Of a stretch of 64,000 nt of DNA, positions 1 through 12,455 are shown piece by piece. Under the pieces are notes generated by a model. That model made no database searches. It had not been told where the DNA came from and worked only from the letters and a program-made list of their open reading frames with translations. The DNA comes from Ricinus communis (Eukaryota; Streptophyta; Magnoliopsida; Malpighiales; Euphorbiaceae): contig NC_063257.1 of assembly GCF_019578655.1 (NCBI RefSeq), forward strand, positions 10,292,001-10,356,000, in the 5' to 3' direction. How positions within the stretch are numbered: position 1 is the stretch's first letter; every line of letters begins with the position of its first letter. A program made the translations under genes and the position numbers.

Positions 1-2423
1 TCATGTTAATTTTCAGAATTGAACTTGTTGATTATAACAATTTAGGGGGAACAATTTGATAGGAATTTTCAAATTTCAAAATCACCCTCTAACTATCAAT
101 AGTCTAAAAAATGGCAAGTACAGCAGCACTAGAAAAGCCTCTTCTTCTTTTATTTTTTCTTATAGATAAACTATACAACTTCATTGGACGTACCAATATA
201 ACCGGATAACCTTTTCTTAACCACTTAGAAATGCCTCATTCTCTAACCCTTATGGTAACTTTTTGTTCCTTGGGTTCCTTCATCAACACGGCTGATTCAA
301 TAATATAAGAGGTTCTACTTCTACAGGCTTAAAAGGAAAATTAGGAAAAATGTTGTTTCTTTGAGAACTTTTCAGAAGTATTTTGAAATTAACAAAAAAA
401 TAATACATTTTTATTGTATAAATTTTTTCTTTTCAAAAATTTTTTAAACATTTTTTTATAAATATAGTGCAGTTATTTTTAATTGTTTTTTGATTTTACT
501 AAAAACAAAAAAACCAAAATCGTAATTTAAAAAAGTTCAAAAAAACATATTTTTTAATATTTTAATACAGTAAAAATAAGAAAATAATATCGTAAATTTA
601 ATAAAAAATAAAAAATAAAGAATATTACATTTTTGTTATTTTTTCTTTTCTTTTTGGACGAAATCTTAGGTACAGGTTTTAGCGACATATAATCGAATTG
701 GATCCTAGTTTCCCCTTGATAAAGAAAAATGGACCTCTTAGGTTTATGGACATGGGCTTGGAACAGTTTCTAAATCTTTTTTGAAGCCCATTTTCCCTTG
801 CATTATTCTAAGCCAAAATTCTTATATGTATGTTTCCTGATAATGAATTAATCAATTAATATAGTACTCACCAAGTTAGTACCAAATTGAAAAGAAAAAA
901 TTACCAAACTGAAAGACAAAAAAAAGTTTACATATAGGTTAGATCTATTCAATATGGCCAAAAACACCATTATTAATCCATAGAAGTGTGCATATGCACA
1001 AAAGAAATGTGAATGTTAAGAGGAAGAAATTTCTCACCATCAGAACATGGCCTTGTCCTGTAAACTTGAGCACCCATCTCATGCAATTGGAGTATAGGGA
1101 AATGTACCCACCACTAGCTAGATAGAATTCAACACCAAAGGCCCCATTTCTTTGAGCCTAAAAAGAAATAACTATAACTCATAGGGTTGGCCCCTACAAC
1201 TTGGTAAAAAGTGTTTGATGATGTTCCTGTCAAGTCATGAATAATAAAAAGATCTAGATGACAAATTTCTGGAAACAGAACTTTTCTCCTGCATCATTAT
1301 CTGGGTTGTTTGGATGCTACTTTTTGACCAGACACCAATTCATATCATGTAAAGCATTTGCCTACCTGCAAACTGCAATGCCTCACATGTGTGAAAGTTG
1401 CAATGATGCTGTTAGTTTTTTATATAATAAGCCAACACAAAGGAGAGAAAGAAAGGGAAAGAGAGGGTGGCAAAGAACTACTTTGCTTCCATATATAAAG
1501 CCCTAATCAATGAGACTAGAACTTATGCTATAAGTGGAGAATTTCTTATGAATGTAATGAAATGACAATATTGAAGGAATGGGGCTGGGGGGAGGGTGAT
1601 GCTGTGTGCAGCTTGCACAGCACAATGGTGAAGAGTAACAAAGAATGGGTTGCAAATACATATTCTAAAGTAACAAACCAGGAGCAAGTAAAAAAGGGGC
1701 ATTGCCCTTTTCAGTTAATGACATGGACCCCCTAAAGAAACAATCATCATTCCTTAATAATAACTGACTTTGCAGTGAAAGTCAGAAGTGAAACTTAAAA
1801 AGATTAATGGCATGGTGACTGTGGGAATAGCCCTCTGTACTCAAGTGAAGAGTCCTGCAACTCCGGTCCCAACTACAGCATGCCACATTCCATAATTTAG
1901 CAATTCATTAATTTGTCACGAACATCATGAAACAATTCTGAAGAGATCTTATTCACTCCTTCAATGCATAGTTCTGGATTAGCTTCTTAGTCATGATACC
2001 CCAAGATTACAATTAAAGAGGATAAAATCTATACTTATAATGGAGAAGATAAGGCAATTAGCATCATATTAACCTCAAAAGAAGAGAAATTAGACCAACA
2101 AACAAGTAATGAAGAAAGGGAAATGTAATGACACTAGCAATGTGGGCTAGCCAATGCCGGAGTATCTTTTCATTTCCAGTGCACATCCCAGTTGAATAAT
2201 GTCTTGAAAAGTTAGGCCACAGAAAAAGAAAAGTACTTGAGCAGGAGAAAAAGTGAAATATTTCCATATCATATACTGCTTTTCCTAAGCAAAATCAATA
2301 TACAAGCTGCAAAAAGGAAACAAAACAACAATTGCTTTTTTAAACTTTTTAGCTTTACTAAACTACCTATACTACAAATTGCTTCAGTTTCTTTCCAACT
2401 CAACGAAAGTTCAACTCAATGAT
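1..2423. other. Intergenic and 3' flank of the LC8-domain gene
   Basis: No coding region is supported. The first 1 kb is AT-rich. Around 1380-1560 base composition is more balanced and a TATA-like CATATATAAAG (about 1490-1500) is followed near 1600-1625 by a small imperfect hairpin (arms around GCTGTG and CACAGC). That could be the start of an unannotated non-coding transcript, but I recognise no known miRNA. About 2050-2423 is probably the 3' UTR of the neighbouring minus-strand gene. Confidence 0.5.
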
Positions 2424-3474
2424 TCAGTCTGCTCTTTGTACTGTAGTTTTAAACAAGAGAACGTACAACTTTTGATCCATTGAGAAATAGAGGAACCCTC
2501 CAACTGAATGTGTTACAAATGACCCAAAACTTGTCCCTACAATGCAGTGCCATGCTGGGCCATAAATCCCATCAAACTCCTGAAGAAAGATAACAAAAGA
2601 CCAGAAACCCATAAATTATCAAAGACCAAGCTTACAAACCCACATCATAATCCAGCAGAATAGAACGATAAAAAAGATATTAACAATAGTAACAATGTGA
2701 TTAGAGTGTAATTAGTACCTTCTTCAGAGTGAGTGCAAGAGTCTTAGAGGTGAACTTCTCAAGACTATCATGAGTCTTTCTTGCACAATCAACAGCATGG
2801 ATCTGCATAAAGGGTGGCATATCAACAGATACAATTTTAGCACCATTATTAGCCAAAAAATCAGCTAACTCCACTTGTGAACCACATAAGGATCTCCTTC
2901 TGCCACCACCAACACCACCATCTAAAGAAACTGTCATCCTCTTAATATCAAGCCCTTCAATTAGATCCTTCACTTCCTTACTTCTATTATCCTTCTTTTT
3001 CTTTTCATTTTCTTGAACTTTCTTCTTGTTTACAACCCCCAATTCTTTATTAGATAACAATCTTTTGACCTTGTCTTTAGATGCTGTAGCTTCCTTTATG
3101 CTCTCCTTTTCAATCCTTGATTCAAATCTTTCCAGCTGTTGCTGATGCTTCTGTTTGATGATTGAAAGCCTAGAAGAGCTATCAAAATCAGCTGAAACAG
3201 TCATGGCTTTAGCCTGCAAGTGGGTATCAACATGGTCAACTAAATAATTCCTGGTGGGTTTTTGAGCGATTCTACGGACTGGGTTCAGTTTAGATAAAGG
3301 GTTGGACATGTAAAAGGGTTTAGAAGGAACTAGGTGATCTGGGTTTTTGGTAGGTGGGTAGGCAGAGGTAGGTTTCTTGGTGCTCTTTTTGAGAGTGGGA
3401 TCCATGGCAGATGGATTAGGAGGTGAGTCTTGGGATGCTGCTAATATGCGCCTGTTGGTGGTCCTGTGTGCCAT
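2424..3474 (-). CDS. LC8-type dynein light chain domain protein with long basic N-terminal extension
   Basis: Two exons, 3474..2719 and 2579..2424, give about 303 residues. The intron has GT (2718-2717) and AG (2581-2580) borders and joins LALTLKK to [12 protein letters not shown] in phase 0. Residues about 212-303 form a dynein light chain (LC8/DLC1, PF01221) domain with the hallmark WHCIVG, FGS, VTH and YF/LLFK segments. LC8 proteins are dimeric hubs; higher plants lack dynein heavy chains, so plant members are thought to act as scaffolds rather than motor subunits. Residues 1-210 are Ser/Pro/Lys-rich and low-complexity, with a charged stretch near 105-175 ([17 protein letters not shown], then repeated K/E) likely to be helical. 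Canonical LC8 is about 90 residues; long N-terminal forms are a known plant subgroup. The start is the first ATG in the open frame. Family call is firm; function is inferred. Confidence 0.88.
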
Positions 3475-6400
3475 GTTGTTTCTTTTTCTTTTCTAAAAAA
3501 ATAAATAAATTTATGGGAGAGTTGCAGTTGGCTGGGGATAAGAGAATGAAATGGGTGAAGAAAAGCTTATAATGTTGTCTGCGATGGGAGTTATGGAGGG
3601 GAGTGTGTGTGTGTGGGATTCATTGGATGGGTACTTGTGTTGTGTGGTTAGATCTGTTGTTGTCTTTTACTAACATGCGCCGGAAGCTGAGGAGATTGGA
3701 TATTGTTGACCATTGACTTCATCTGTTTAGGGATTACTTGGAATAATTTTCTTTCTCAGTCTTTTCTTTAATTTAATGCTTCGTTTCTTGAGTGTAAAAG
3801 ATAATTTACAAAAAATTTGCTGAAAACTATGGGAAATGGTCCCACTTTTGAACTCCTTATCGTGATATTTCAATAATTTTATTATTTATTTATAAAATTT
3901 AAATTAAATTTATATATATATAATTAAATACTATAATATTTTTATAAATTATTTAAAAAATTTATATAAATTAATCCAAAATTTTATAATTAATATAATA
4001 AATACATAAAAATATTAAAAACGTGCTTTAATTATTATGAAATTTAACAGTTCATTAAAATTTTAGGATAATAACATATTAAAAATTTAAAGTTAAATTT
4101 TTTTAATTATATTGTCCTCTTAATTATTTTATTTATACAGTTTACGGCAATTAAAAATGTGCTTTAATCTTCATAGATATTGAAATTATTATATAAAAAT
4201 AACCGCCAAAATTACATTATCACCATTAAAAAGTGTGGGCCGGTGAGGTGTTTTCATGAGTTTTTGGGATAATCATAAAACCATAAATATAGTTATAGAA
4301 AGAACATTGAAGCATTGTACGAATAAATATACACAATGGAACATAGTAAGCTTCGCAATTTTTTTATATGATAAAGAAAAAAAAGGGATTCCATAGGTCA
4401 CATGCAGGCTTCTTAATTATTTGTGCAACTCCTAAAATAAACAAAAAATTTCCTTCTTTCTCTTCTCTTTTGATTAGCCGGCCGGAGAAGGAAAGTATGT
4501 GATAGATGATACTCTCTTAAGAATAACATCACCATAAGATTTGTCCAATTAATTTGCCTGCAAAGAGAACTAAAGTTGGCATGAAATGACATGTGTATGG
4601 AGTCTCAAAACTATAAAGAATAGAGGAGTTGGCGATGAGTGGTAGCAATTCTCGCCGGATGTGAACTATACAAAGTTTTTTCCACTGCGAAATGTTGGTA
4701 GAGTCATAACTAGCTTAGATCGGGTTCAAATTCGTCATTGCAGCACTAATCTTAAAAACAGAAAAAGAGATCAAACTAAAGTACAGTCCTGGATGCTCTT
4801 AAAAAAAAATTTGATATATAACATCTATGTTAGCTTTTCTATCTTAATGCATTCAAAGCAAGGCGCTTTCTAGATGATCCCTCTAGACGAGTGGGGGTTT
4901 TTTTAATCTTTCTAGTTACTTCGTTCTCTATTTCTATCTGAAAGAATCCTTAGGAAAGATAGAGATGATTTTTTACCTCGTCAAGTTTTTTTTTTAGTAT
5001 CTGGAGCACAGAATATATGAAATATATTATGAAGTACTAGAACTATGATTCATACTTAATATTCAGATTCCGTGACCAGATTCTAAAAAATTTCAAAGAA
5101 TTAGAAGGTATAAATTGAAAGATTTTTCCTCCTCTTTTTCTATGTTTGATGAAAGGATAAACCTTTCTGGATGCTCTTGAAGAAAATGTCCAAAATAAAC
5201 CGTTCTCCTATGGTTTGAATTGAGGAGTTGAAGCCATTTGGTGAAAGTGGTCTCCACCGAGTCAGAGAGATTAAATCAAAATTTTTGGCTGTGATGTTTG
5301 CTTTATTCAATATTAGGAAGGAAGCACCTTTCAGCAATTGCAATTCTTGTCATCTGACTTGAAAGGCTGGTAAAAATATCCCATAAATGAAACATAAAGC
5401 CATGACTTATTATGTGGTAAAAAACAATATCACACTTACAAGGACACAATTTAATGTTAACTTTAGATTAATGTTTAATCATGTATACTTTTTTTTTTTT
5501 TTTTGGTTCATATGTTTAATCATATTGCTGCATGGCTTCTCATTCAGTTTGTTTATTCTTGATGACGGTACTGTGGTCACAGGTTTGCTGTTGGGCCTTG
5601 TTCAAAAGCCCCCCTTTAGTATTAGGGTTCTTTTCGTAAATGCAAAAAAATATAAAATAGTTATAAAAATATCTATAATAACAAATATATCTAAAAATAA
5701 AATTTTATTTACGAAAATATCAAATTTTATTTATAAAAATATTTGGTTTGACTTTTTCATATGGAAAAATATATGTTGGATGTATTTAAAAAAAAAAGTA
5801 TATATATTCAACATATTTTTAATAAATATTGAGTCTAATTAATTTTATAAAATGTTATTGCATTTTATTTGATTTTATGATATTAACGGTGAATAAATAA
5901 ATCTAAAATGTATCTTTTTTAATTTAAGAATTTGGAGATGCATTGAGAATATTATATTTAAAAAAATAAAAAAATTGCTATAGTGTAAAAATATATATAT
6001 ATGTTGAACATATATATTAAAGAAAAAAAATATATGTCTGGAATAATAATAACAAAAGGTATATATTTAACTAAAAATAGTATATATTAAATATATGTTA
6101 TGTATTTTAACCTTTTTCAAATAAAATAAAATGCAGACTCAAAACAATTGAATAGTAAAAGATATACATTTGTCAAATAATAGTATATTTTGAGTATCTA
6201 ATTTTTTTTAAATAAAAATTAAATTCAACTCAAATATTCAACAACAAGTGATATATATTTACTAAAATATGATATAGTTAGGTTTTTGTAAAATATTTGA
6301 AACAATTAAAAAAAATAAAAAAGATGAAGAAAGTGAAGAATTGAAAATTCTAAAAAAAGCAAGGATAATTCTAAAAAAATAAAATAATGGAGGAAGTATT

Positions 6401-9400
6401 ATAATTATTTTTAAAAAATAGATAAATAGTGAATTCTTTTCTTAATCTTATTCAATAAAAGCCTCCTACCGTAACATAATCAAAAGTTTAGATTAATTGC
6501 ATGAACGTATTTATATTTTTAGATAAAATCTATTTTAAGCTTTTAAATTTTACTGTCTCATTTTATTGAGTATTTTAATTTTAATTTAGTTTTAGTGAGT
6601 TTTTATTTTTTTTATTTTTAATTCAATTGAGGATCTAATAATCTTTAATCAGAACAAAAGATAAAAAGAATAAAAACTTAATAAAATAAATGAAAGTCTA
6701 ATAAAAAATATATAAAAATATTCTAATAAGATAAAAAAATAAAATATAAAAGCTCAATAAAAGAAAAAAAAATTTCATGAAATATGTATAAAAAGTCTTC
6801 AATGAAAAGAAAATAAAAATAAATTAACTTAATAAAATAAAATGAAATCTTAAAAAACTCAATAGAATAAATCAGTAAAATTCAGAAATTTAATAATTAA
6901 TTTTACAAAAAATTCACAAAAATCTTTTTTTATAGAAAATAAAAAAATTTATTATTAAATAAAAAATTAAAACCTATTTTTTTAATATTCAACAACAATT
7001 CCAAAATACTTTTAATGAAATGCTGATAGTCTATACACATATATTATATATACTAATTTTTAAAATCTAAATTTTTTTGACATGTATACTTAATTTTTGA
7101 CATATATTTACTTTTAACATATGAAATTCAAATTTATGTGTAATTTTATAATTTTTTTTATTAATTTATTGATTCATAAATTATATATAATTAAACACTG
7201 AATCTAATTCTAAAAAATAGTATATTAATTATATTCTAATATTATATTTTTTTTAATCAGATAATGATACTAATTCTATCTTAAGAAATATCATATTAAT
7301 TATATTTTAATATTATATTAACTAGTATATTATTTCTATAATTAGATAATAATTCTAATCTAGAAAATAATATCTTAAATAATATTTTAATATTATATTT
7401 AATAATAAATTAAATTTTTAATCATAAAATAGTAATATTAATTATATTGATATATTAATTTATATAGTATTAAAATTAATTAATAAATAATTTTTATATT
7501 ATTGTATTAATAAAATTTTAAAATCTTAAAAAAATTAAGGATATTTGAAAATAGTTAATTTACTATTATTTTTTAAAATGTTATAAACTAATATTAATAT
7601 TAAAAAATATATTAAATTGTATCTATCAATTTAGTTTTATAATTAAAATAATAATAATAATAACCGTAAAACGCACGGATAAACGACTAGTAATATCTAA
7701 TTTTAAATTTTGTTCTGAATAAAGCCCATATAAATATTAATTCACAAAATGTGGTTGTTTCAAGAAAATATTAAAATTAATTTAATGTTAGTATTGTCAT
7801 TTTTAATTATTATTATTTTTTATTATCATCTTAATCAATTGATGAATTTTTGGGACGGTTTGAAATGGAACATAATGCTAATTTTGGCGTAGTATGACTC
7901 TTATATTCCATAATTATGATTAAATATTTGTATTAAAGGTATTGAAACAATCACTTAGTGAATTATCTTCATCCATGAGTGCTTTGGAATTCTTATAAAA
8001 CCCAAATTTACACTCTCATTGCTGGTTTATGTTAAAAATATAATGTCATATTACACTATCGGCTCAAGGCATAGGACACTAAGACCTATGCTTAGGGCCT
8101 CATTACAATAGGGAAACCCTAAAAAATTAGGAGTTTTAATTTTTAATATACCTATATTATATAATTATTAATTTTTATAGACTTCTCATTTTATTAAAAT
8201 TCTAAATAAATTTAATGTATATAGTAATAATTAATATTAATAATCTACCTGATAACTTGTTAAAAGTATTTTAAACCGAAAAGAATAAATATAAGTTTAT
8301 ATTATATATTTAAGTTAAAATTGTTTAAGGAAAATAATCTGAAAAAAATTATAATCCTTTTAAAATACGACATGCATTTTGATAATTTATATTTAGTTTC
8401 AAAATTCAGTTATAAATAGAAATATTTTTTTTTAGAAAAGATATATTACTTTTTAAATGTGTAGGTAGGTTGTATAATACTATTAATCATTTTTATTATA
8501 TGATAGCTTTAATAAAAAAAATTAAATTTAAAATTAATAAATCTTATTTGTATTCAACTATATTATAAAAAAGATAAGATAATTTAGTTGTATCATCAAT
8601 TAAAATGATATACTTTATAAATTCGAATATAAAAATTTAATTAGTAATTTTATATTTTAAAAGGCAAAAAAGAGATAATATTTTTAAAATATATTTATAC
8701 CAATAAAGCAACATTGTCTAAGGTCACAAAAGACATTGAGCTGGCGCTGATATTCAACGTGATTTTCTTTTATAACATAGGAATCCTGAAGAGCTTAGCT
8801 TATTCTGAAACATGCTGCAGACAAACACTACTTCATTATAATTTATAATTTAATATTTTTTTTTTATTCCAAATGATAAGGCAATTTGGCATTGCTGGTG
8901 AAGAGCAACAAAAATTGATTTTGGATTTGGATGAAGAAACGTTCTTGAAAGTGTTTAATTATTTTGATGATCTCAGATTATGATTTGAGAAAAAGCACCT
9001 AAAAATTTAAAACTTTTTCCAAAACTCAGTCGTTTTATTAAATAAATATAGAAAAACAAATAATCTTAATGATTCAAAGATTATACATTATTTCTGATTA
9101 TATAAATTAATTGTCTCACATATATCCTCTACACACACATAGATTAATAGTTTTTAGTATTTTATCATTCTAGCATCTTTCTAAAATTATATTAATTCAT
9201 TTTATGCAATTGATATTAATCATAAAAAATTAATTATTTACAAAAATATTAAACATTTTATCTTTATAAAATATATGTCTATTTTGGTCATTTCAGTTAT
9301 AACATCGCATTCTAATAATAATTTTAACTAAATATTTAATAAATAATTTGTTCACTTAACAATAAAATTTTTAGATTAATAATTTAGAAAACAAGACATC

Positions 9401-10300
9401 AATTTTACCTATATATACGAAACTTTTGTTATAATTTTCTTTTTTTATTGAGATCGGAACTAAAAAGAATGGTTGAGACAACAAGCATCCATCTTATTCG
9501 TATTTTGAATAACCGTATAATCATCGAAGACGATTGAAGTTACTAATTTAAAGAAATATCTTTTCATATCAAAATATACCAACTAACATTTTTCAATTCA
9601 AATAGTCACTATTAGCTCAATGGTATCAATTATTAGCATATATCAGTAGGTGTCTCTTTAGCATATAAACAGTTATCATGTCCATTTGTGTATATTAAAA
9701 AATTAGTTTCAATTACTAATTTAATAAAGATCAATTTATTAATGAATTCAGGTTAAAAATGTCCCACTGCCATAACCAAATTCAGACTCAAAAATATTCC
9801 AAGAGGGAATGAAGAATGAATACAAAGAATAAGAGAAAAGAAATTAAAACATAATACCACCTAATATTTAGATAAACATGAAAAAAAAGTATTAGATTGT
9901 TCAGACAAATGAAGAGCATTAAACAATATATTATTTATATCTTTTCATATATCTATTAAATTATATATGTTTTAATAGTATTTGTTTATAATATTAATTT
10001 AATTCATAAAATAATAATTAATATTTTAATGTCTTTGGACTATTGGATTTTATTAATCGATATTTCAATAAAATATTAATTAAGAAATTTACAGAATTTA
10101 AAGTAAAATGGTAAAAGATTTAAGGGAGGAAAGAAAACGATAATTTTTTCAAAGAAAAAAAGTAAGGAAACAGAATATTGTTAGCTATAATTATCAAAAG
10201 TTCAAATTTTAATTTCGAAAGATTATTTAGATAAATACCAGATATAATTTTTTCCAAAATAAAGATAACAACCAATAATAATCTGTATACTTCTGTACTA
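3475..10300. other. AT-rich intergenic DNA with repeat relics
   Basis: No gene is supported over nearly 7 kb. Composition is strongly AT-rich, with A- and T-tracts. Open frames here (for example 5387-5842) are Lys/Ile/Phe/Asn-rich and look random. The 5640-6310 stretch contains repeated TATATATGTTGAACATATATAT-type motifs in both orientations, possibly an old inverted-repeat element. A Helitron-like terminus lies at about 7664-7691 and is listed separately. Confidence 0.6.
7031..7691 (+). mobile_element. Candidate non-autonomous Helitron
   Basis: The 3' end has the Helitron layout: a short GC-containing hairpin (CCGT at 7664-7667, ACGG at 7675-7678), eight bases, then CTAG (7687-7690) followed by T. 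Helitrons end in CTRR just after a hairpin and insert before a host T. The 5' end is inferred at TCTATACAC (about 7031), resembling plant Helitron starts (TCTATA...). The base before TC is G rather than the expected A, so the 5' boundary is uncertain. The interior is AT-rich and non-coding. A diverged reverse-orientation relative seems to lie at about 35240-35920. Confidence 0.45.
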
Positions 10301-10301
10301 C

Positions 10302-10310
10302 TATATATAA
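10302..10310 (+). promoter_or_regulatory. TATA box of the secreted Pro/Cys-rich protein gene
   Basis: TATATATAA sits about 100 bp upstream of the ATG at 10410, leaving room for a transcription start near 10335-10340 and a leader of about 70 nt. It is in the correct orientation. Confidence 0.7.
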
Positions 10311-10409
10311 AGGCCTGAACTCGATCACTTCAAGTATACACCCATATACTGAAAGTAGGGTTACAAGAAAGCAGGCTTTCAAATAAGCAAGAAATCAAAG
10401 TTCATTTCC

Positions 10410-11015
10410 ATGGCCAAGATGAATGCTGCTTTAGCTTCAATCCTCCTGCTGGCTTTCTTATGTTCATATGCTGAAGCATTTTCATGGGCATCATGTGCTT
10501 GTGGACCATGTGCTCCTGGCTGCAAACCTGAGAAGATTCAACTTGGCGGACCGAATTCAAGATATTGTCTTTGCCAATGCAATTGTAACCCTTATTACAA
10601 TCCACCAGACACCCCACCTTCCGTTCCCAGTATTCCACCACCAAGCACTGTCCCAACAAACCCACCGCCAAAGGCTTTCCCAAGACCAACACCGATCCCG
10701 ACTCCACCAAAATCATCACCCCAGCCGCCTGTTAACCCACCACCAAACTCACCGCAGCCTCCTTCTTTCCAGTACCCAAGGAAACCTCAGCCACCACCCA
10801 GTGATGACTTCGGTGGGTTCGACGTTTTCGGTTGTGTGAATATTATGGAATCTCTAGGTAGGTGTCTGTCAGAGATTGGAAACTTGTTTGGTTTTTCAAG
10901 TCATGGTCTGGATGCAGATTGCTGCGGTGTTTTTAATCATTTTGTTAGGTCCTGTGCGGATGGAGACAGTGACATGCTCCCTTCTGAAGTCATGCAATAC
11001 TGCGAACATCATTGA
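10410..11015 (+). CDS. Secreted Cys-rich / Pro-rich protein with prolamin-like C-terminus
   Basis: Single exon, 201 residues. Residues 1-23 are a clear signal peptide (hydrophobic LASILLLAFLCSY, cleavage after AEA). An N-terminal cluster of eight Cys follows (four in ASCACGPCAPGC, four in YCLCQCNC). Residues about 62-131 are Pro-rich with PPP and PxP spacing like extensin or hybrid Pro-rich wall proteins. Residues about 132-201 carry six Cys in the order C, C, CC, C, C, matching the prolamin-like/ECA1 pattern (PF05617). The likely fate is the apoplast or cell wall; ECA1-type proteins are often reproductive and Pro-rich ones are wall-associated. The start follows a TATA box and a short leader, and AATAAA lies about 100 bp after the stop. 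I do not recognise a named orthologue. Frames overlapping the Pro-rich part on both strands are composition artefacts. Confidence 0.85.
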   Translation: MAKMNAALASILLLAFLCSYAEAFSWASCACGPCAPGCKPEKIQLGGPNSRYCLCQCNCNPYYNPPDTPPSVPSIPPPSTVPTNPPPKAFPRPTPIPTPPKSSPQPPVNPPPNSPQPPSFQYPRKPQPPPSDDFGGFDVFGCVNIMESLGRCLSEIGNLFGFSSHGLDADCCGVFNHFVRSCADGDSDMLPSEVMQYCEHH

Positions 11016-11113
11016 TTATTTTCGTTATTCTAGTTTTAGTTTTTGTTATTCTAGTATCTTGTTTTAACTAGGTTTCGTTTGATGTTTGATGTCTTAGGTT
11101 TTCTTTCTTCATG

Positions 11114-11119
11114 AATAAA
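11114..11119 (+). terminator. Polyadenylation signal
   Basis: AATAAA about 100 bp after the stop of the secreted Pro/Cys-rich protein gene, with a T-rich stretch downstream: the usual plant near-upstream element. Confidence 0.6.
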
Positions 11120-11471
11120 ATGAAAATCAATAAGCAATAATCTCATTGCTTCTATTTCCCATTCCTTGTTTAATCTTAATTCTTTTTTATTATTTCTACC
11201 CGTGTTCCATTAACTTATTCATTGAATACGTTTGGATTCAGCCAAATGAAACTGATGATCAAGACTATGTTTGTTAATTCATGAATGTCAAACCATTATA
11301 GGTGTGACACTTTTTTCTTTTCTTCATGGAAAAGAGGAATTTGTATTCTTAACATGAAACTGACACTGTGATATTAATTAAGTTCAACCAAAAGTAAAAG
11401 AAAATTCCTTGACAATTTACAAAATGGTAAATAAAATCATCTTACATTAACAAAAAATAGGAACCAAAATT

Positions 11472-11504
<33 letters not shown>

Positions 11505-11512
11505 GAAAAGAA
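11472..11512 (+). repeat. (AAAAG)n microsatellite
   Basis: A poly-A run grades into about six tandem AAAAG units. Confidence 0.9.
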
Positions 11513-11994
11513 ATGGTGGTTCAATTTTAGTTGCTTCAGTTCTATTTTCCATTTCTTGTTGAATTTTTGTTAGAAGAATCCCTTTACAGTTTCAGTTTCA
11601 ATTATATATAATTGTATTTTGATGATTCAAAAAGTTATTTAAAATGGATAATAACATGATTAAAATGATATCTTTCTTTTCATGAAAAAGACCAAAACAG
11701 AAATAAAACAACAATTAATTATTAAATTATATTCTGTTAATAATATGTATATATAAAGCATAAATAAAGTTTTGTGGATTATCTATCTCTATGCTAGCTA
11801 AGCCATTATCACCAATCCTTCTTTCTGAATAGCTTTATTTAATTTTCTTATGTTTATCCTTGAGAGGATTAAAACAAATAGATGACTATTTCACCTCACC
11901 AAATAACTTTTTTGTTTTGATATCTTTAGAATGGACCCAATAAGTAAAGAGAAATGATTGAGGATGCACTAATAATGCTCCTATAGTAATGTAC

Positions 11995-12260
11995 ATGTGA
12001 AAATGACATATATTTATAAATATTTTATATTTTTTAATATTAAATAAAATATATATTTTATTATTTAAAATTAATAAATATATACTAATTATTTATCAAT
12101 TTAATATATACGTTGTATATATTTTTTAGTATTAGATGATCCATATAGTTTATTATTTAAAATTAATAAATATATATTAATTTATATATCAATTTGACAT
12201 ATAAATAAAATCATACACTGAAAGTATAAAAAAAATATTTCTTAAGAAAAGATGAAATAT
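11995..12260. repeat. AT-rich dispersed repeat with internal duplication
   Basis: TTATTATTTAAAATTAATAA followed by ATATATACTAAT-type sequence and a TCAATTTRAYATATA segment occurs twice, near 12058-12110 and 12147-12200. A diverged copy lies near 44396-44500 and a reverse-orientation one near 52050-52185. This looks like a medium-copy non-coding family; I cannot assign it to a superfamily. Confidence 0.5.
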
Positions 12261-12455
12261 AATATATTTTTATGATATTATTAACTTAGTCTTAATATAT
12301 TTATACATAAAAATAGTACATAAATTCGTACTAATTATTTAATGTGTAATTATTACCATAACATTTGAAGGTGGCTCCAAATTATTTAATTGAAAACACA
12401 AACTTACAATACACCCTGACGTGACCCAATCCAAATTTGTATTCTCAATTATTCT

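Noticed and set aside
4700..4740. T-arm-like GGGTTCAAATTCG suggesting a tRNA
   Set aside because: No cloverleaf can be formed from the flanking bases, and there is no A box at the right distance.
5387..5842. 151-codon ORF
   Set aside because: Lys/Ile/Phe/Asn-rich translation of AT-rich DNA, with no homology and no splice or promoter context.
10402..10839. Overlapping frames on both strands within the secreted Pro/Cys-rich gene
   Set aside because: CCA/CCN-rich coding gives open frames in other phases (His/Gln/Ser-rich); no signal peptide or family match.
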